Shown one piece after another: positions 18,047 to 26,826 of a stretch of 64,000 bases of DNA. Within the stretch, counting starts at the first letter, position 1. Each line of letters begins with the position of its first letter. The translations under genes were made by a program, and so were the position numbers. Location: the NCBI GenBank assembly GCA_033851265.1, contig JAWWOW010000011.1, positions 160,800-224,799 of the forward strand, given 5' to 3'. The notes below the pieces were generated by a model. That model did no database searches, was not told where the DNA came from, and worked only from the letters and a program-made list of their open reading frames with translations. The stretch is from JAWWOW01 sp033851265 (GTDB lineage Bacteria; Actinomycetota; Actinomycetes; JAWWOW01).

Positions 18047-19749
18047 CCGCGCCGACAACGGGGGCACACGAGGAGCGAGAGGGGCCAGTCGAAGAGGTCG
18101 GTCCCCCATCTGATCCGCATTGGTACAAGCGAGCAGTCTTCTACGAGGTGCAGGTCCGCGGTTTCGCCGATGCAGATGGGGACGGCACGGGCGACCTGCG
18201 CGGTGTCGCCCAGCGGATGGACTACCTGGAGTGGCTGGGGATCGACTGCATCTGGTTGCTGCCGATCTACCAGAGCCCGCTCCGCGACGGTGGCTATGAC
18301 ATCAGCGACTACTTCACGGTGCTCCCCGAGTTCGGTGACCTCGGGGACTTCGTGTTGCTGATCGAGGAGGCGCACCGCCGCGGTATCCGCGTCATCGTCG
18401 ACCTGGTCATGAACCACACGAGTGACCAGCATCCGTGGTTCCAGGCATCCCGATCTGATCCGGAGGGCCCGTACGGCGACTTCTACGTGTGGAGCGACAC
18501 GGACGAGAAGTACCAGGACGCGCGCATCATCTTCGTCGACACCGAGACCTCCAACTGGACGTGGGACCCGGTGCGCCAGCAGTACTACTGGCACCGGTTC
18601 TTCTCTCACCAGCCCGACCTGAACTACGACAACGCGGCCGTGCAGGACGCGATGATCGAGGTGCTGCGCTTCTGGATGGACCTCGGCCTCGACGGGTTCC
18701 GCCTCGACGCGGTGCCCTACCTCTTCGAGCGCGAAGGCACCAACTGCGAGAACCTCCCCGAGACGCACGCGTACCTGAAGCGGGTCCGCAAGGAGGTCGA
18801 CTCCCTCTACCCGGACAAGGTCCTGCTCGCTGAGGCGAACCAGTGGCCGGCGGATGTCGTCGAGTACTTCGGTGACGGGGACGAGTGCCACATGGCGTTC
18901 CACTTCCCGGTCATGCCGCGTCTGTTCATGGCGGTACGCCGCGAACAGCGCTACCCGATCTCGGAGATCATGGCCCAGACGCCGGACATCCCCGAGAACT
19001 GCCAATGGGGCATCTTCCTGCGCAACCACGACGAGTTGACACTCGAGATGGTTACCGACGAAGAACGCGACTACATGTACTCGGAGTACGCCCAGGACCC
19101 GCGCATGAAGGCCAACATGGGCATCCGTCGACGGCTCGCCCCGCTGCTCGACAACAGCCGCGACCAGATGGAGCTGTTCACCGCCCTACTGTTCTCCCTC
19201 CCCGGCTCCCCCGTGCTCTATTACGGCGACGAGATCGGCATGGGCGACAACATCTACCTCGGTGACCGCGACGGTGTACGCACTCCGATGCAGTGGTCAC
19301 CCGACCGCAACGCCGGCTTCTCCACGTGTGACCCGCAGCGGCTGTATCTGCCCGTGATCATGGACCCGCTCTACGGCTACCAGTCCCTCAACGTCGAAGC
19401 GCAGATGCGTGGCAACAACTCGTTGCTGCACTGGACCCGACGGTTGATGGCGATCCGCCGGCGGCACCCGACCTTCGGCGTCGGACGCTACGAGGAGCTC
19501 GGATCGTCGAACCCGAGTGTGCTGGCGTTCGTGCGCGAGTTCGGCGACGACATCGTGCTGTGCGTGAACAACCTGTCGCGCTTCGCGCAGCCAGTGGAGC
19601 TCGACCTGCGGCGGTTCGAGGGCGTCACCCCAGTGGAGCTCGTGGGTGGCGTGCACTTCCCGCGGGTCGGTGAGTGGCCGTACCTCCTTACCCTCGCCGG
19701 TCACGGCTTCTACTGGTTCCAACTCACCCGGCCAGAGGAGGGCACGTGA
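18043..19749 (+). CDS. treS: Trehalose synthase (maltose alpha-D-glucosyltransferase) TreS
   Basis: 568 residues, GH13_16. Interconverts trehalose and maltose. Barrel motifs: DLVMNHTSDQHPWF, nucleophile Asp222 in GFRLDAVPYL, acid Glu264 in LLAEANQWP, and Asp330 in LRNHDELTLE. Asp222-Glu264 spacing is as in mycobacterial TreS. GTG 18043 overlaps the glgE stop, and the maltokinase GTG overlaps its own stop, so glgE-treS-mak are tightly coupled. Unlike some bacteria the kinase is not fused. The first ~25 residues are acidic and probably disordered. Confidence 0.96.
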   Translation: MTAPTTGAHEEREGPVEEVGPPSDPHWYKRAVFYEVQVRGFADADGDGTGDLRGVAQRMDYLEWLGIDCIWLLPIYQSPLRDGGYDISDYFTVLPEFGDLGDFVLLIEEAHRRGIRVIVDLVMNHTSDQHPWFQASRSDPEGPYGDFYVWSDTDEKYQDARIIFVDTETSNWTWDPVRQQYYWHRFFSHQPDLNYDNAAVQDAMIEVLRFWMDLGLDGFRLDAVPYLFEREGTNCENLPETHAYLKRVRKEVDSLYPDKVLLAEANQWPADVVEYFGDGDECHMAFHFPVMPRLFMAVRREQRYPISEIMAQTPDIPENCQWGIFLRNHDELTLEMVTDEERDYMYSEYAQDPRMKANMGIRRRLAPLLDNSRDQMELFTALLFSLPGSPVLYYGDEIGMGDNIYLGDRDGVRTPMQWSPDRNAGFSTCDPQRLYLPVIMDPLYGYQSLNVEAQMRGNNSLLHWTRRLMAIRRRHPTFGVGRYEELGSSNPSVLAFVREFGDDIVLCVNNLSRFAQPVELDLRRFEGVTPVELVGGVHFPRVGEWPYLLTLAGHGFYWFQLTRPEEGT

Positions 19750-21116
19750 CCCTCGATCGCACCGCACTCGGCTCCGCTTTGACGAGGTGGCTGCCGGAAC
19801 AGCGTTGGTTCGGCGCCAAGGGTCGCGACATCCGTGCAGTGGACATCGTCGACGACACCCTCATGCGCGAGGGCGAGCATTCCTTCCATCACGTCATTGC
19901 CCGCGTCAACTACGCGGATGGCGAACCGGACATGTACCAGGTGCCCATCGGCGTCGCTGCTGCGCTGCCGGAGCACCTGCTGCACACCGAGATCGGGCGC
20001 GCCGGCGACGGCACGGCCTACGACGCATTGCACGACGCGGACTTCAGTCGGCTCTTGCTGGAGCTCATCGCCCACGACCGGACCATCGGGTCGTTGACGT
20101 TTCAGCGCGGACTTCCGACGGAGGACGACGAGCCGATCGACACCAGCCTGCACGGTCGCGTCCTGGGCGCTGAGCAGAGCAACAGCTCGCTGTTGTACGC
20201 CGAGTCCTACGTCTTGAAGATGTTCCGCCGGCTGCTGCCCGGCACCAATCCCGATCTCGAGATCACCCGGGCCCTCGCCGAGCGCGGTTCAACCGCCGTG
20301 CCACGGCCGCTCGGTTCGGTCGAGGGAACCGTCGGCGGCGAGCCGACAACGCTCGCCCTATTGCAGCCCTACATCCGCCTGGCCGTCGACGGCTGGGCAC
20401 TTGCGGAGACCAGCGTTCGCGACCTGTTCGCTGAAGCCGACCTGCATGCGGACGAGGTCGGCGGCGACTTCGCCGGTGAAGCTCTCCGGTTGGGCGCGAC
20501 TACTGCCCACGTGCACGTCGCGCTGGCGGAGGCGTTCCCAACGATGACGGCGGGCCGCGCACAGGTTGGCACGCTCGCAACCGCGATGACGAAACGGCTC
20601 GAGGATGCCTGTGCAACGGTGCCGGAACTACGACCGTTCGAAGAGCCGCTGCGGGCCGCATACGCCGAGCTGGCTCAGGTCGAGGACAAGATCACCATGC
20701 AGCGAATCCACGGTGACTACCACCTCGGTCAGGTTCTGCGCACGGAACACGGCTGGATACTGCTCGACTTCGAAGGCGAGCCGACCAAATCGCTGGTCGA
20801 ACGTCGCGCTCCGGATAGCCCCCTGCGTGACGTGGCGGCCATGCTGCGCTCGTTCGACTACGCGGCGCGACATCTGCTCACCGCGAGTCCGTCCGAACCG
20901 CAGCTCGCGTACCGCGCAAGCGAGTGGGCAGAACGCAACCGTGAAGCGTTTTGTGACGGCTACGCGGAAGCGTCCGGATCCGATCCGCGCAAGGCCGCCG
21001 TCGTACTCCGTGCCTACGAGCTCGACAAGGCGGTGTACGAGGTGGTCTACGAGGCGGGACACCGACCATCGTGGCTCTCGATTCCGCTCGGCGCCGTTGA
21101 ACGACTGGTCACCTGA
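19746..21116 (+). CDS. mak: Maltokinase (Mak/Pep2)
   Basis: 456 residues. Phosphorylates maltose with ATP to maltose-1-phosphate, the GlgE donor. N-terminal cap (LPEQRWFGAKGRDI) then aminoglycoside-kinase-like fold; catalytic loop HGDYHLGQVL and metal motif LLDFEGEP near residues 318-340 are diagnostic. Start GTG 19746 overlaps the treS stop (GTGA), preferred over the in-frame upstream codon lying inside treS. Length matches M. tuberculosis Mak. Confidence 0.95.
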   Translation: MTLDRTALGSALTRWLPEQRWFGAKGRDIRAVDIVDDTLMREGEHSFHHVIARVNYADGEPDMYQVPIGVAAALPEHLLHTEIGRAGDGTAYDALHDADFSRLLLELIAHDRTIGSLTFQRGLPTEDDEPIDTSLHGRVLGAEQSNSSLLYAESYVLKMFRRLLPGTNPDLEITRALAERGSTAVPRPLGSVEGTVGGEPTTLALLQPYIRLAVDGWALAETSVRDLFAEADLHADEVGGDFAGEALRLGATTAHVHVALAEAFPTMTAGRAQVGTLATAMTKRLEDACATVPELRPFEEPLRAAYAELAQVEDKITMQRIHGDYHLGQVLRTEHGWILLDFEGEPTKSLVERRAPDSPLRDVAAMLRSFDYAARHLLTASPSEPQLAYRASEWAERNREAFCDGYAEASGSDPRKAAVVLRAYELDKAVYEVVYEAGHRPSWLSIPLGAVERLVT

Positions 21117-21119
21117 TCC

Positions 21120-23330
21120 ATGACGACATCGAGGAAGGGCAAGAGAACTACGCCGACAGTCAAGCCTGCCCCTATTGCCAAGGAAGACATGCAGCGTCTC
21201 GTCGGCGGTGCACATCACAACCCGCACAGCATCCTCGGCGCGCACCTTGCCAACGGTCAGGTCACCATCCGTTCGCTTCGCCCGGACGCAGCGTCGGTGA
21301 CCGTTCTCGTCGGTAACGAACGCGTTCCGATGGAGCACGAGTTCGGCGGTATCTGGACTGCCGTCCTCGATCGCCCCACGATCCCCGACTACCGACTCGA
21401 AGTGGTGTACGAAAGCGGCCCGACCGTCGTGGACGATCCCTACCGCTGGCTGCCCACACTGGGTGAGATCGACCTGCATCTCATCAGCGAAGGGCGCCAT
21501 GAGCAGTTGTGGGAGGTCCTGGGCGCGCATGTGCGCACGTACGACGCGGTCACCGGCCGGGTGACCGGCACCTCATTTGCGGTCTGGGCTCCGGCTGCTC
21601 GTGGGGTGCGCGTCGCCGGCGATTTCAACTTCTGGGACAGCCGCGCGCACCCAATGCGCGCACTCGGATCCGCCGGGGTCTGGGAGATCTTCATTCCCGA
21701 CGTGGCTGACGGCACCCGCTACAAGTTCCACGTCCTCGGCGCCGACAGCGTGTGGCGGGAGAAGGCCGACCCAATGGCCTTCGCCACCGAGGTGCCACCA
21801 GCGCAGGCGAGCGTCGTGTTCTCCTCGGAGTACGAGTGGAAGGACGCCGAGTGGTGTGCGCGCCGGACCCGCACCGACGCGCTGACGGCGCCGATGAGTA
21901 TCTACGAGGTGCACCTCGGGTCATGGCGCCAAGGCAAGTCGTATCGCGACCTCGCCGACGAGCTGGTTACCTACGTCAGCGAACTCGGCTTCACCCACGT
22001 CGAGCTGCTGCCCGTTGCCGAGCATCCGTACGGCGGCTCGTGGGGCTACCAGGTCTCGTCGTACTTTGCGCCGACGTCGCGTTTCGGTAACCCCGATGAC
22101 TTCCGCTACCTCGTCGACCAGCTGCATCAGGCCGGGATCGGCGTACTCGTGGACTGGGTTCCCGCGCACTTCCCCAAGGACGAGTGGGCGCTGTCCAAGT
22201 TCGACGGGACCGCTTTGTACGAGCATGCGGATCCTCAACTCGGTGAGCATCCCGACTGGGGCACGCTCGTGTTCAACTTCGGGCGTCGCGAGGTGCGCAA
22301 CTTCCTCGTCGCCAATGCCGTGTACTGGTGCGAGCAGTTCCATGTCGACGGTCTGCGCGTCGACGCGGTGGCGTCGATGCTCTATCTCGACTACTCGCGC
22401 GAGGAAGGTGAGTGGACACCGAACCAGTACGGCGGGCGCGAAAACCTCGAGGCAGTGGAATTCCTCAAGGAGATGAACGCCACCGTCTACAAACGGATCC
22501 CCGGGGTCATCACCGTCGCCGAGGAATCGACGGCGTGGCCAGCCGTATCGAAGCCGACGTACCTCGGCGGTCTTGGATTCGGCTTCAAATGGAACATGGG
22601 CTGGATGCACGACACGCTCGACTACATGTCGCGTGAGCCCATCCACCGGCAGTTCCATCACCATCAGATGACGTTCTCGATGATGTACGCCTACACCGAG
22701 AACTTCATCCTCCCGATCTCCCACGACGAGGTCGTGCATGGCAAAGGCTCGCTGCTGCGCAAGATGCCAGGAGACCGTTGGCAGCAGCTGGCCAACCTGC
22801 GAGCCCTGCTGGCGTACATGTGGGCGCATCCCGGCAAACAGTTGCTCTTCATGGGTTCGGAGTTCGCGCAAGAGTCGGAGTGGTCTGAGGAACGTGGCCT
22901 GGACTGGTGGTTGCTCGACCTAGCCGACCATCGAGGTATCCACGACATGGTGCGCGACCTGAACCGCGCCTACACGTCGCACCCTGCGCTGTGGTCGCGC
23001 GACTCCGACCCGGCTGGGTTCGAATGGATCGATGCGAACGACGCCGCGGACAACACGTTCTCGTTCCTTCGCTGGCACGCCGACGGCTCCGCAATCGCGT
23101 GTATCGCGAACTTCTCGGGCGGACCCCACGAGGGATATCGCATCGGCCTGCCGGTCGCGGGGCGCTGGACCGAGGTCCTCAACACCGACGCCGAGCAGTA
23201 CGGCGGCAGCGGAGTCGGCAACCTGGGCGCCGTCGAGGCGATCCCCGAGTCGTGGCACGGGCAACCCGCGTCGGCCACCATCCGCGTCCCACCCCTGGGC
23301 GCTATCTGGCTCGCCTCGCCCCAGACCTAG
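21120..23330 (+). CDS. glgB: 1,4-alpha-glucan branching enzyme GlgB
   Basis: 736 residues, GH13_9. Two N-terminal beta domains (N1 about 25-115, N2/CBM48 about 120-225), then the barrel: VDGLRVDAVASMLYLDY (nucleophile Asp), VAEESTAWP (acid/base Glu) and ISHDEVVHGKGSL, and a C-terminal beta domain. It adds alpha-1,6 branches to GlgE product. ATG follows the maltokinase stop after 3 bp and is last in the glgE-treS-mak-glgB operon. A GC palindrome 80 bp downstream may terminate the operon. Confidence 0.96.
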   Translation: MTTSRKGKRTTPTVKPAPIAKEDMQRLVGGAHHNPHSILGAHLANGQVTIRSLRPDAASVTVLVGNERVPMEHEFGGIWTAVLDRPTIPDYRLEVVYESGPTVVDDPYRWLPTLGEIDLHLISEGRHEQLWEVLGAHVRTYDAVTGRVTGTSFAVWAPAARGVRVAGDFNFWDSRAHPMRALGSAGVWEIFIPDVADGTRYKFHVLGADSVWREKADPMAFATEVPPAQASVVFSSEYEWKDAEWCARRTRTDALTAPMSIYEVHLGSWRQGKSYRDLADELVTYVSELGFTHVELLPVAEHPYGGSWGYQVSSYFAPTSRFGNPDDFRYLVDQLHQAGIGVLVDWVPAHFPKDEWALSKFDGTALYEHADPQLGEHPDWGTLVFNFGRREVRNFLVANAVYWCEQFHVDGLRVDAVASMLYLDYSREEGEWTPNQYGGRENLEAVEFLKEMNATVYKRIPGVITVAEESTAWPAVSKPTYLGGLGFGFKWNMGWMHDTLDYMSREPIHRQFHHHQMTFSMMYAYTENFILPISHDEVVHGKGSLLRKMPGDRWQQLANLRALLAYMWAHPGKQLLFMGSEFAQESEWSEERGLDWWLLDLADHRGIHDMVRDLNRAYTSHPALWSRDSDPAGFEWIDANDAADNTFSFLRWHADGSAIACIANFSGGPHEGYRIGLPVAGRWTEVLNTDAEQYGGSGVGNLGAVEAIPESWHGQPASATIRVPPLGAIWLASPQT

Positions 23331-23407
23331 TCGCCCGCCGAAAGATCTGCGTGTTTTGGATCCGACAACTGTGGTTAGCGAAAAGATTTCCCGCGCAACG
23401 ACGAAGA

Positions 23408-23423
23408 CGCCCCCGCGGGGGCG
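23408..23423. terminator. GC-rich palindrome downstream of glgB
   Basis: Perfect 16-bp palindrome CGCCCCCGCGGGGGCG between the convergent glgB and the minus-strand gene at 23467. It can form a strong hairpin on either transcript. No T-run follows, so termination is inferred from position and stability only. Confidence 0.4.
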
Positions 23424-23425
23424 AG

Positions 23426-23434
23426 TTATCCACA
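23426..23434 (+). other. Perfect DnaA-box sequence (TTATCCACA)
   Basis: Exact match to the bacterial DnaA box, directly after the GC palindrome. A second exact copy in inverse orientation is at 23958-23966. No origin-type cluster, dnaA or dnaN is nearby. Confidence 0.35.
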
Positions 23435-23466
23435 TCAACCACCGATCGGTCGATGAGTAGCGGCCC

Positions 23467-23907
23467 TTACCGTTCAGTCCAGATGCGCCGTTCCCCCGCG
23501 CCAGCGGACATCTGGCCGTACTGGACGACCTTCTTAACCATGCCCTTGCGTTGGTACGGCATCAAGACGACGAGCGCGGGTCCGCCGTCTCGATGTTCTG
23601 CCTCAACGCGCACCGCGTCCGATCTGTCCGCCTTGACATCTGCCACGAATCCGGCAGCACGATAGGCATCGCGGTTACCAGACACTCCTGCGTAAAGGTT
23701 GTCGAGAACAACCGTTGAGGCTGGCTGTTCGCCAAGGCCATCGGCAGCCGCCAGGCCCACCTCACCTGTTTCGCTGACGGTGACACCGAACGGAAAAAAC
23801 TCACCGTTCTTGTTCAGGAGGTTTTGGGCCGCGTCGAGGGCCGCCGACAGGACCGCGTCGAGGTCATCTTGGACGAGCTGCGGGGTGGTCTCTCTCCACG
23901 ACGGCAT
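23467..23907 (-). CDS. Conserved hypothetical protein, 146 aa
   Basis: 146 residues, cytosolic, no membrane segment. An N-terminal helix region with QDDLDAVLSAALDAAQ is followed by alternating beta/alpha sequence (FFPFGVTVSETGEVG, VLDNLYAGVSG, AVRVEAEHRDG) and a basic C-terminus LMPYQRKGMVKKVV. I do not recognise the family. Codon use and GC look like the neighbours. ATG start without a clear ribosome site. Convergent with glgB and downstream of the thioredoxin/TPR gene, separated from it by a 250-bp spacer holding a DnaA box and a 12-bp hairpin, so it is probably transcribed separately. Confidence 0.7.
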   Translation of the reverse strand: MPSWRETTPQLVQDDLDAVLSAALDAAQNLLNKNGEFFPFGVTVSETGEVGLAAADGLGEQPASTVVLDNLYAGVSGNRDAYRAAGFVADVKADRSDAVRVEAEHRDGGPALVVLMPYQRKGMVKKVVQYGQMSAGAGERRIWTER

Positions 23908-23957
23908 GGCGCTGAGAATAGAACTGCGCAGACCGCACGAGAACGCCGGCTATTACC

Positions 23958-23966
23958 TGTGGATAA
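23958..23966 (-). other. Second DnaA-box sequence, inverse orientation
   Basis: TGTGGATAA, the exact complement of TTATCCACA, ~50 bp upstream of the 146-aa gene start. Forms an inverted pair with the copy at 23426. Confidence 0.35.
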
Positions 23967-24010
23967 GTCGGTTCGGCCGAACCCCGAGGTTGCCCTGGCC
24001 ACCCCGGGGC

Positions 24011-24050
24011 GTCATGCTCCACGCGCATAAATATGTCGGTGGAGCATGAC
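24011..24050. terminator. 12-bp perfect stem-loop downstream of thioredoxin/TPR gene
   Basis: GTCATGCTCCAC (24011-24022) and GTGGAGCATGAC (24039-24050) are exact inverted repeats around a 16-base AT-rich loop. It lies ~110 bp after the stop of the minus-strand gene at 24158 and ~100 bp before the start of the 146-aa gene, so it could terminate one or regulate the other. No T-run is evident. The rest of the 23908-24157 spacer shows only the DnaA box. Confidence 0.5.
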
Positions 24051-24157
24051 CGGTGGAAGACCAACTCACCGGTCGACAACCGCCATTTACACCGGCGCAC
24101 AACGCCCGGGTGAGCTCGATCGGTCTTCTTGCCACAGGTGGAGTGCCAGAACGCCAC

Positions 24158-25078
24158 CTAGAAGAGAGCGCTGGCTAGCTCACGTCGCGCGCGGAGTACG
24201 GCGGGGTCAGCCGGGTCGACGGCCTCGAAGAGGCTGAGCAGATGCGCACGCACACGATCGCGTTCCTCGACCGGGGCGCGCTTCACCAAACCGATCAGCC
24301 GATCGAATGCTGCGTCCGGCTGCCCGGTGAGGATCTCGACGTCGGCGACGGCGAGGTTGGCGTCGATGTCGTCGGGGTTCGCGGCGAGTGCAGCCTGCAA
24401 CCCCTGCTCGTCGTACACCTGAGCACGACGGACGATGTCGATCTGCGCGAGCCCGGCTTTGGCCGCCACGTCGTCGGGGGTCAGCTGAAGCACCTCGCGC
24501 AGTCCTGCCTCGGCCGCGTCGAGGTCACCGCGCGCCAGCGCGTCGTACGCCGCCTCCAACGCAACCTCGCCAGGAGTCGGCGGCGGCCCTTCGGCCACTG
24601 CGGTGCCGTCGGTGGACTCGTCGGTGCCCGGAGCGACCCCGTCACGTTGCTGCGCAGCAAGTGTCACCAACTGCTGAATCCAATCGCGCACCTGCGGTTC
24701 GGGCAGCGCGCCGGTGAACTCGCCGACGATGGCGCCGTCGACGACAGCCTTCACGGCCGGAATGCCTTGCACGCCGGCGGCTTGCGAGATCCGCTGGTTG
24801 GCATCGACGTCGATCTTCGCGAGGACCCAGCTGCCATTACCTTCGGCGGCCAGCTTCTCGAGGATCGGCGAGAGTTGCTTGCACGGTCCACACCACGAGG
24901 CCCAGAAGTCGATGACGACCGGCACCTCGCGCGACTTGTCAACGACGTCGGTCTGGAACGTCGCCTCGCTGACATCAACAACGTGCGGCTTGGCGCTGCC
25001 GCCCGCGGCTGGCGCGCTCTGCCGCAATCCGCCCAGGTCGACGGCGCCGGACAACCGGAAACTTGCGGGGTCAGTCAT
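24158..25078 (-). CDS. Thioredoxin-domain/TPR co-chaperone (YbbN/CnoX-like)
   Basis: 306 residues. Residues ~35-140 are a thioredoxin fold with an intact CxxC (FWASWCGPCKQL). After a ~25-residue acidic linker the C-terminal half is helical TPR-like (ALEAAYDALARGDLDAAEAGL and following). Resembles E. coli YbbN/CnoX, which protects chaperone clients; mycobacterial Rv1324 is of this type. Start ATG 25078 is preferred over TTG 25090. It sits 39 bp after the mutase gene upstream and is probably co-transcribed, though a functional link to the mutase is unproven. Confidence 0.88.
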   Translation of the reverse strand: MTDPASFRLSGAVDLGGLRQSAPAAGGSAKPHVVDVSEATFQTDVVDKSREVPVVIDFWASWCGPCKQLSPILEKLAAEGNGSWVLAKIDVDANQRISQAAGVQGIPAVKAVVDGAIVGEFTGALPEPQVRDWIQQLVTLAAQQRDGVAPGTDESTDGTAVAEGPPPTPGEVALEAAYDALARGDLDAAEAGLREVLQLTPDDVAAKAGLAQIDIVRRAQVYDEQGLQAALAANPDDIDANLAVADVEILTGQPDAAFDRLIGLVKRAPVEERDRVRAHLLSLFEAVDPADPAVLRARRELASALF

Positions 25079-25117
25079 ATCTGTATCCAACGTCGAAGGG
25101 GGTGGCTGGCTTCCCGG

Positions 25118-26791
25118 TCAGAATCGGGGTGGTTCCTGGTAGGACCCCCACTCGTCGCGCAGCGCCCCGCAGATCTCTCCCAGTGTCGCTTCGGCGCGTG
25201 CCGCGTCGAGCATCGCCGGCACCATGTTCTCCGTCGTCCGCGCCACCTCGACCAGGTGGCGAACGGCGGCCTTGGCGGCGACCTCGTCACGGCCGGCCCG
25301 ACGCTCGCCAAGCACCTTGCGCTGGGTGAGCTCGATCTCGTGCGAGACGCGGAGGATCTCCAGTGGCTCTTCCACGGTCGAGGTGTGCACATTGACGCCG
25401 ACGACTCTCTTGTCGCCCTTCTCGACCTTCGCCTGGTACTGGAACGCCGCCTCGGCGATCTCGCTCATGAACCAGCCGTCCTCGATCCCGCGCAAGATGC
25501 CGGACGTCATCGTGCCGTCGGTGCCCATGTCACGGATCCGCGCGAAGTACGCCTCGGCTTCGGCCTCGAGCCGATCGGTGAGTGCCTCGATGTACCACGC
25601 CCCACCAAGCGGATCGGCCACGTTGGTGACACCGGTCTCTTCGGCGATCACCTGCTGGGTTCGCAGGGCAATCTCCGCCGCGCGCTCGGAGGGCAGCGCG
25701 AGCACCTCGTCCAGCGCGTTGGTGTGAAGCGAGTTGGTGCCACCAAGAACCGCGGCCAGCGCTTCGATCGCCGTACGCACGATGTTGAGGTCCGGTTGCT
25801 GTGCCGTCAACGAGACACCGGCCGTCTGGGTGTGGAAGCGCAGCCACTGAGCGCGCTCGGTCTTCGCGCCGTACACGTCGCGCATCCATCGCGCCCAGAT
25901 GCGTCGCGCCGCGCGGAACTTCGCAATCTCTTCGAAGAAGTCGATGTGGCTGTCAAAGAAGAACGACAGACCGGGCGAGAACACATCGACGTCGAGCCCG
26001 CGCGACTTGCCGAGCTCCACGTAGGCAAATCCGTCGGCCAACGTGAACGCAAGCTCCTGCGCAGCGGTCGAACCAGCTTCGCGAATGTGATAGCCGGACA
26101 CCGAGACCGGCTTGTACGCCGGGATCTCCGCCGCGCAGTACTCCATCAAGTCACCGATGAGGCGGAGATGGGGCTCCGGCGGGAACAGCCACTCCTTCTG
26201 GGCGATGTACTCCTTGAAGATGTCGGTCTGCAACGTGCCGTCGAGTTTGGAGAGGTCCACGCCCTGGCGTTCCGCTGCGACGAGGTACATGCAGAACACC
26301 GGAACCGCGGGACCGCTGATCGTCATCGACGTCGTGACATCGTCGAGCGGGATGTCACCGAAGAGCACATCCATGTCGTCCGCCGAGTCGATCGCGACGC
26401 CGCAGTGCCCCACCTCGCCGAGCGACTGGGGCTCGTCAGAGTCCCGCCCCATCAGCGTTGGCATGTCGAACGCCACGGACAAGCCGTGCCCTCCGGAGGA
26501 CAGGATCATCTTGTAGCGCTCATTGGTCTGCTGCGCGTTGCCGAACCCAGCGAACTGCCGGATCGTCCACGGCCGCCCGCGGTAGCCCGTGTCATAGAGG
26601 CCGCGCGTGAACGGGAACTCGCCCGGCCACCCGATCCGCTCGAAGCGCGGATCCGCGGCCTCATCGGACGGCCCGTAGACCGGCTCGACGTCGACGCCGG
26701 ACAGCGTTGTGAAGTCGGTGTCACGTTTGCGCGCCGCGTCGTACCGACGCTGCCAACGCTCTCGTCCTGCAGCGATTTCGCTGGGCTCCAT
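25118..26791 (-). CDS. icmA: Isobutyryl-CoA mutase large subunit (IcmA-type acyl-CoA mutase)
   Basis: 557 residues, methylmalonyl-CoA mutase barrel without a B12-binding domain. The substrate-specifying positions read Phe80 (WTIRQFAGFGN) and Gln198 (KEYIAQKEW), the exact residues and numbering reported for IcmA; methylmalonyl-CoA mutases have Tyr89/Arg207 there. It should interconvert isobutyryl- and n-butyryl-CoA with coenzyme B12. A ~140-residue IcmB partner carrying cobalamin is required and is not in the window. Related 2-hydroxyisobutyryl- or pivalyl-CoA mutases are alternatives. Located between meaB (chaperone) and the thioredoxin/TPR gene, same strand. Confidence 0.88.
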   Translation of the reverse strand: MEPSEIAAGRERWQRRYDAARKRDTDFTTLSGVDVEPVYGPSDEAADPRFERIGWPGEFPFTRGLYDTGYRGRPWTIRQFAGFGNAQQTNERYKMILSSGGHGLSVAFDMPTLMGRDSDEPQSLGEVGHCGVAIDSADDMDVLFGDIPLDDVTTSMTISGPAVPVFCMYLVAAERQGVDLSKLDGTLQTDIFKEYIAQKEWLFPPEPHLRLIGDLMEYCAAEIPAYKPVSVSGYHIREAGSTAAQELAFTLADGFAYVELGKSRGLDVDVFSPGLSFFFDSHIDFFEEIAKFRAARRIWARWMRDVYGAKTERAQWLRFHTQTAGVSLTAQQPDLNIVRTAIEALAAVLGGTNSLHTNALDEVLALPSERAAEIALRTQQVIAEETGVTNVADPLGGAWYIEALTDRLEAEAEAYFARIRDMGTDGTMTSGILRGIEDGWFMSEIAEAAFQYQAKVEKGDKRVVGVNVHTSTVEEPLEILRVSHEIELTQRKVLGERRAGRDEVAAKAAVRHLVEVARTTENMVPAMLDAARAEATLGEICGALRDEWGSYQEPPRF

Positions 26792-26826
26792 GAGTCGAGG
26801 GTACCCAGCGACCTACCTCGCCGCTC

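Noticed and set aside
23331..24157. Chromosomal replication origin
   Set aside because: Only two DnaA boxes 530 bp apart; no dnaA/dnaN/gyrB and no AT-rich unwinding region.
25118..26791. Methylmalonyl-CoA mutase large subunit
   Set aside because: Specificity positions are Phe80/Gln198, not Tyr/Arg, and there is no B12 domain.
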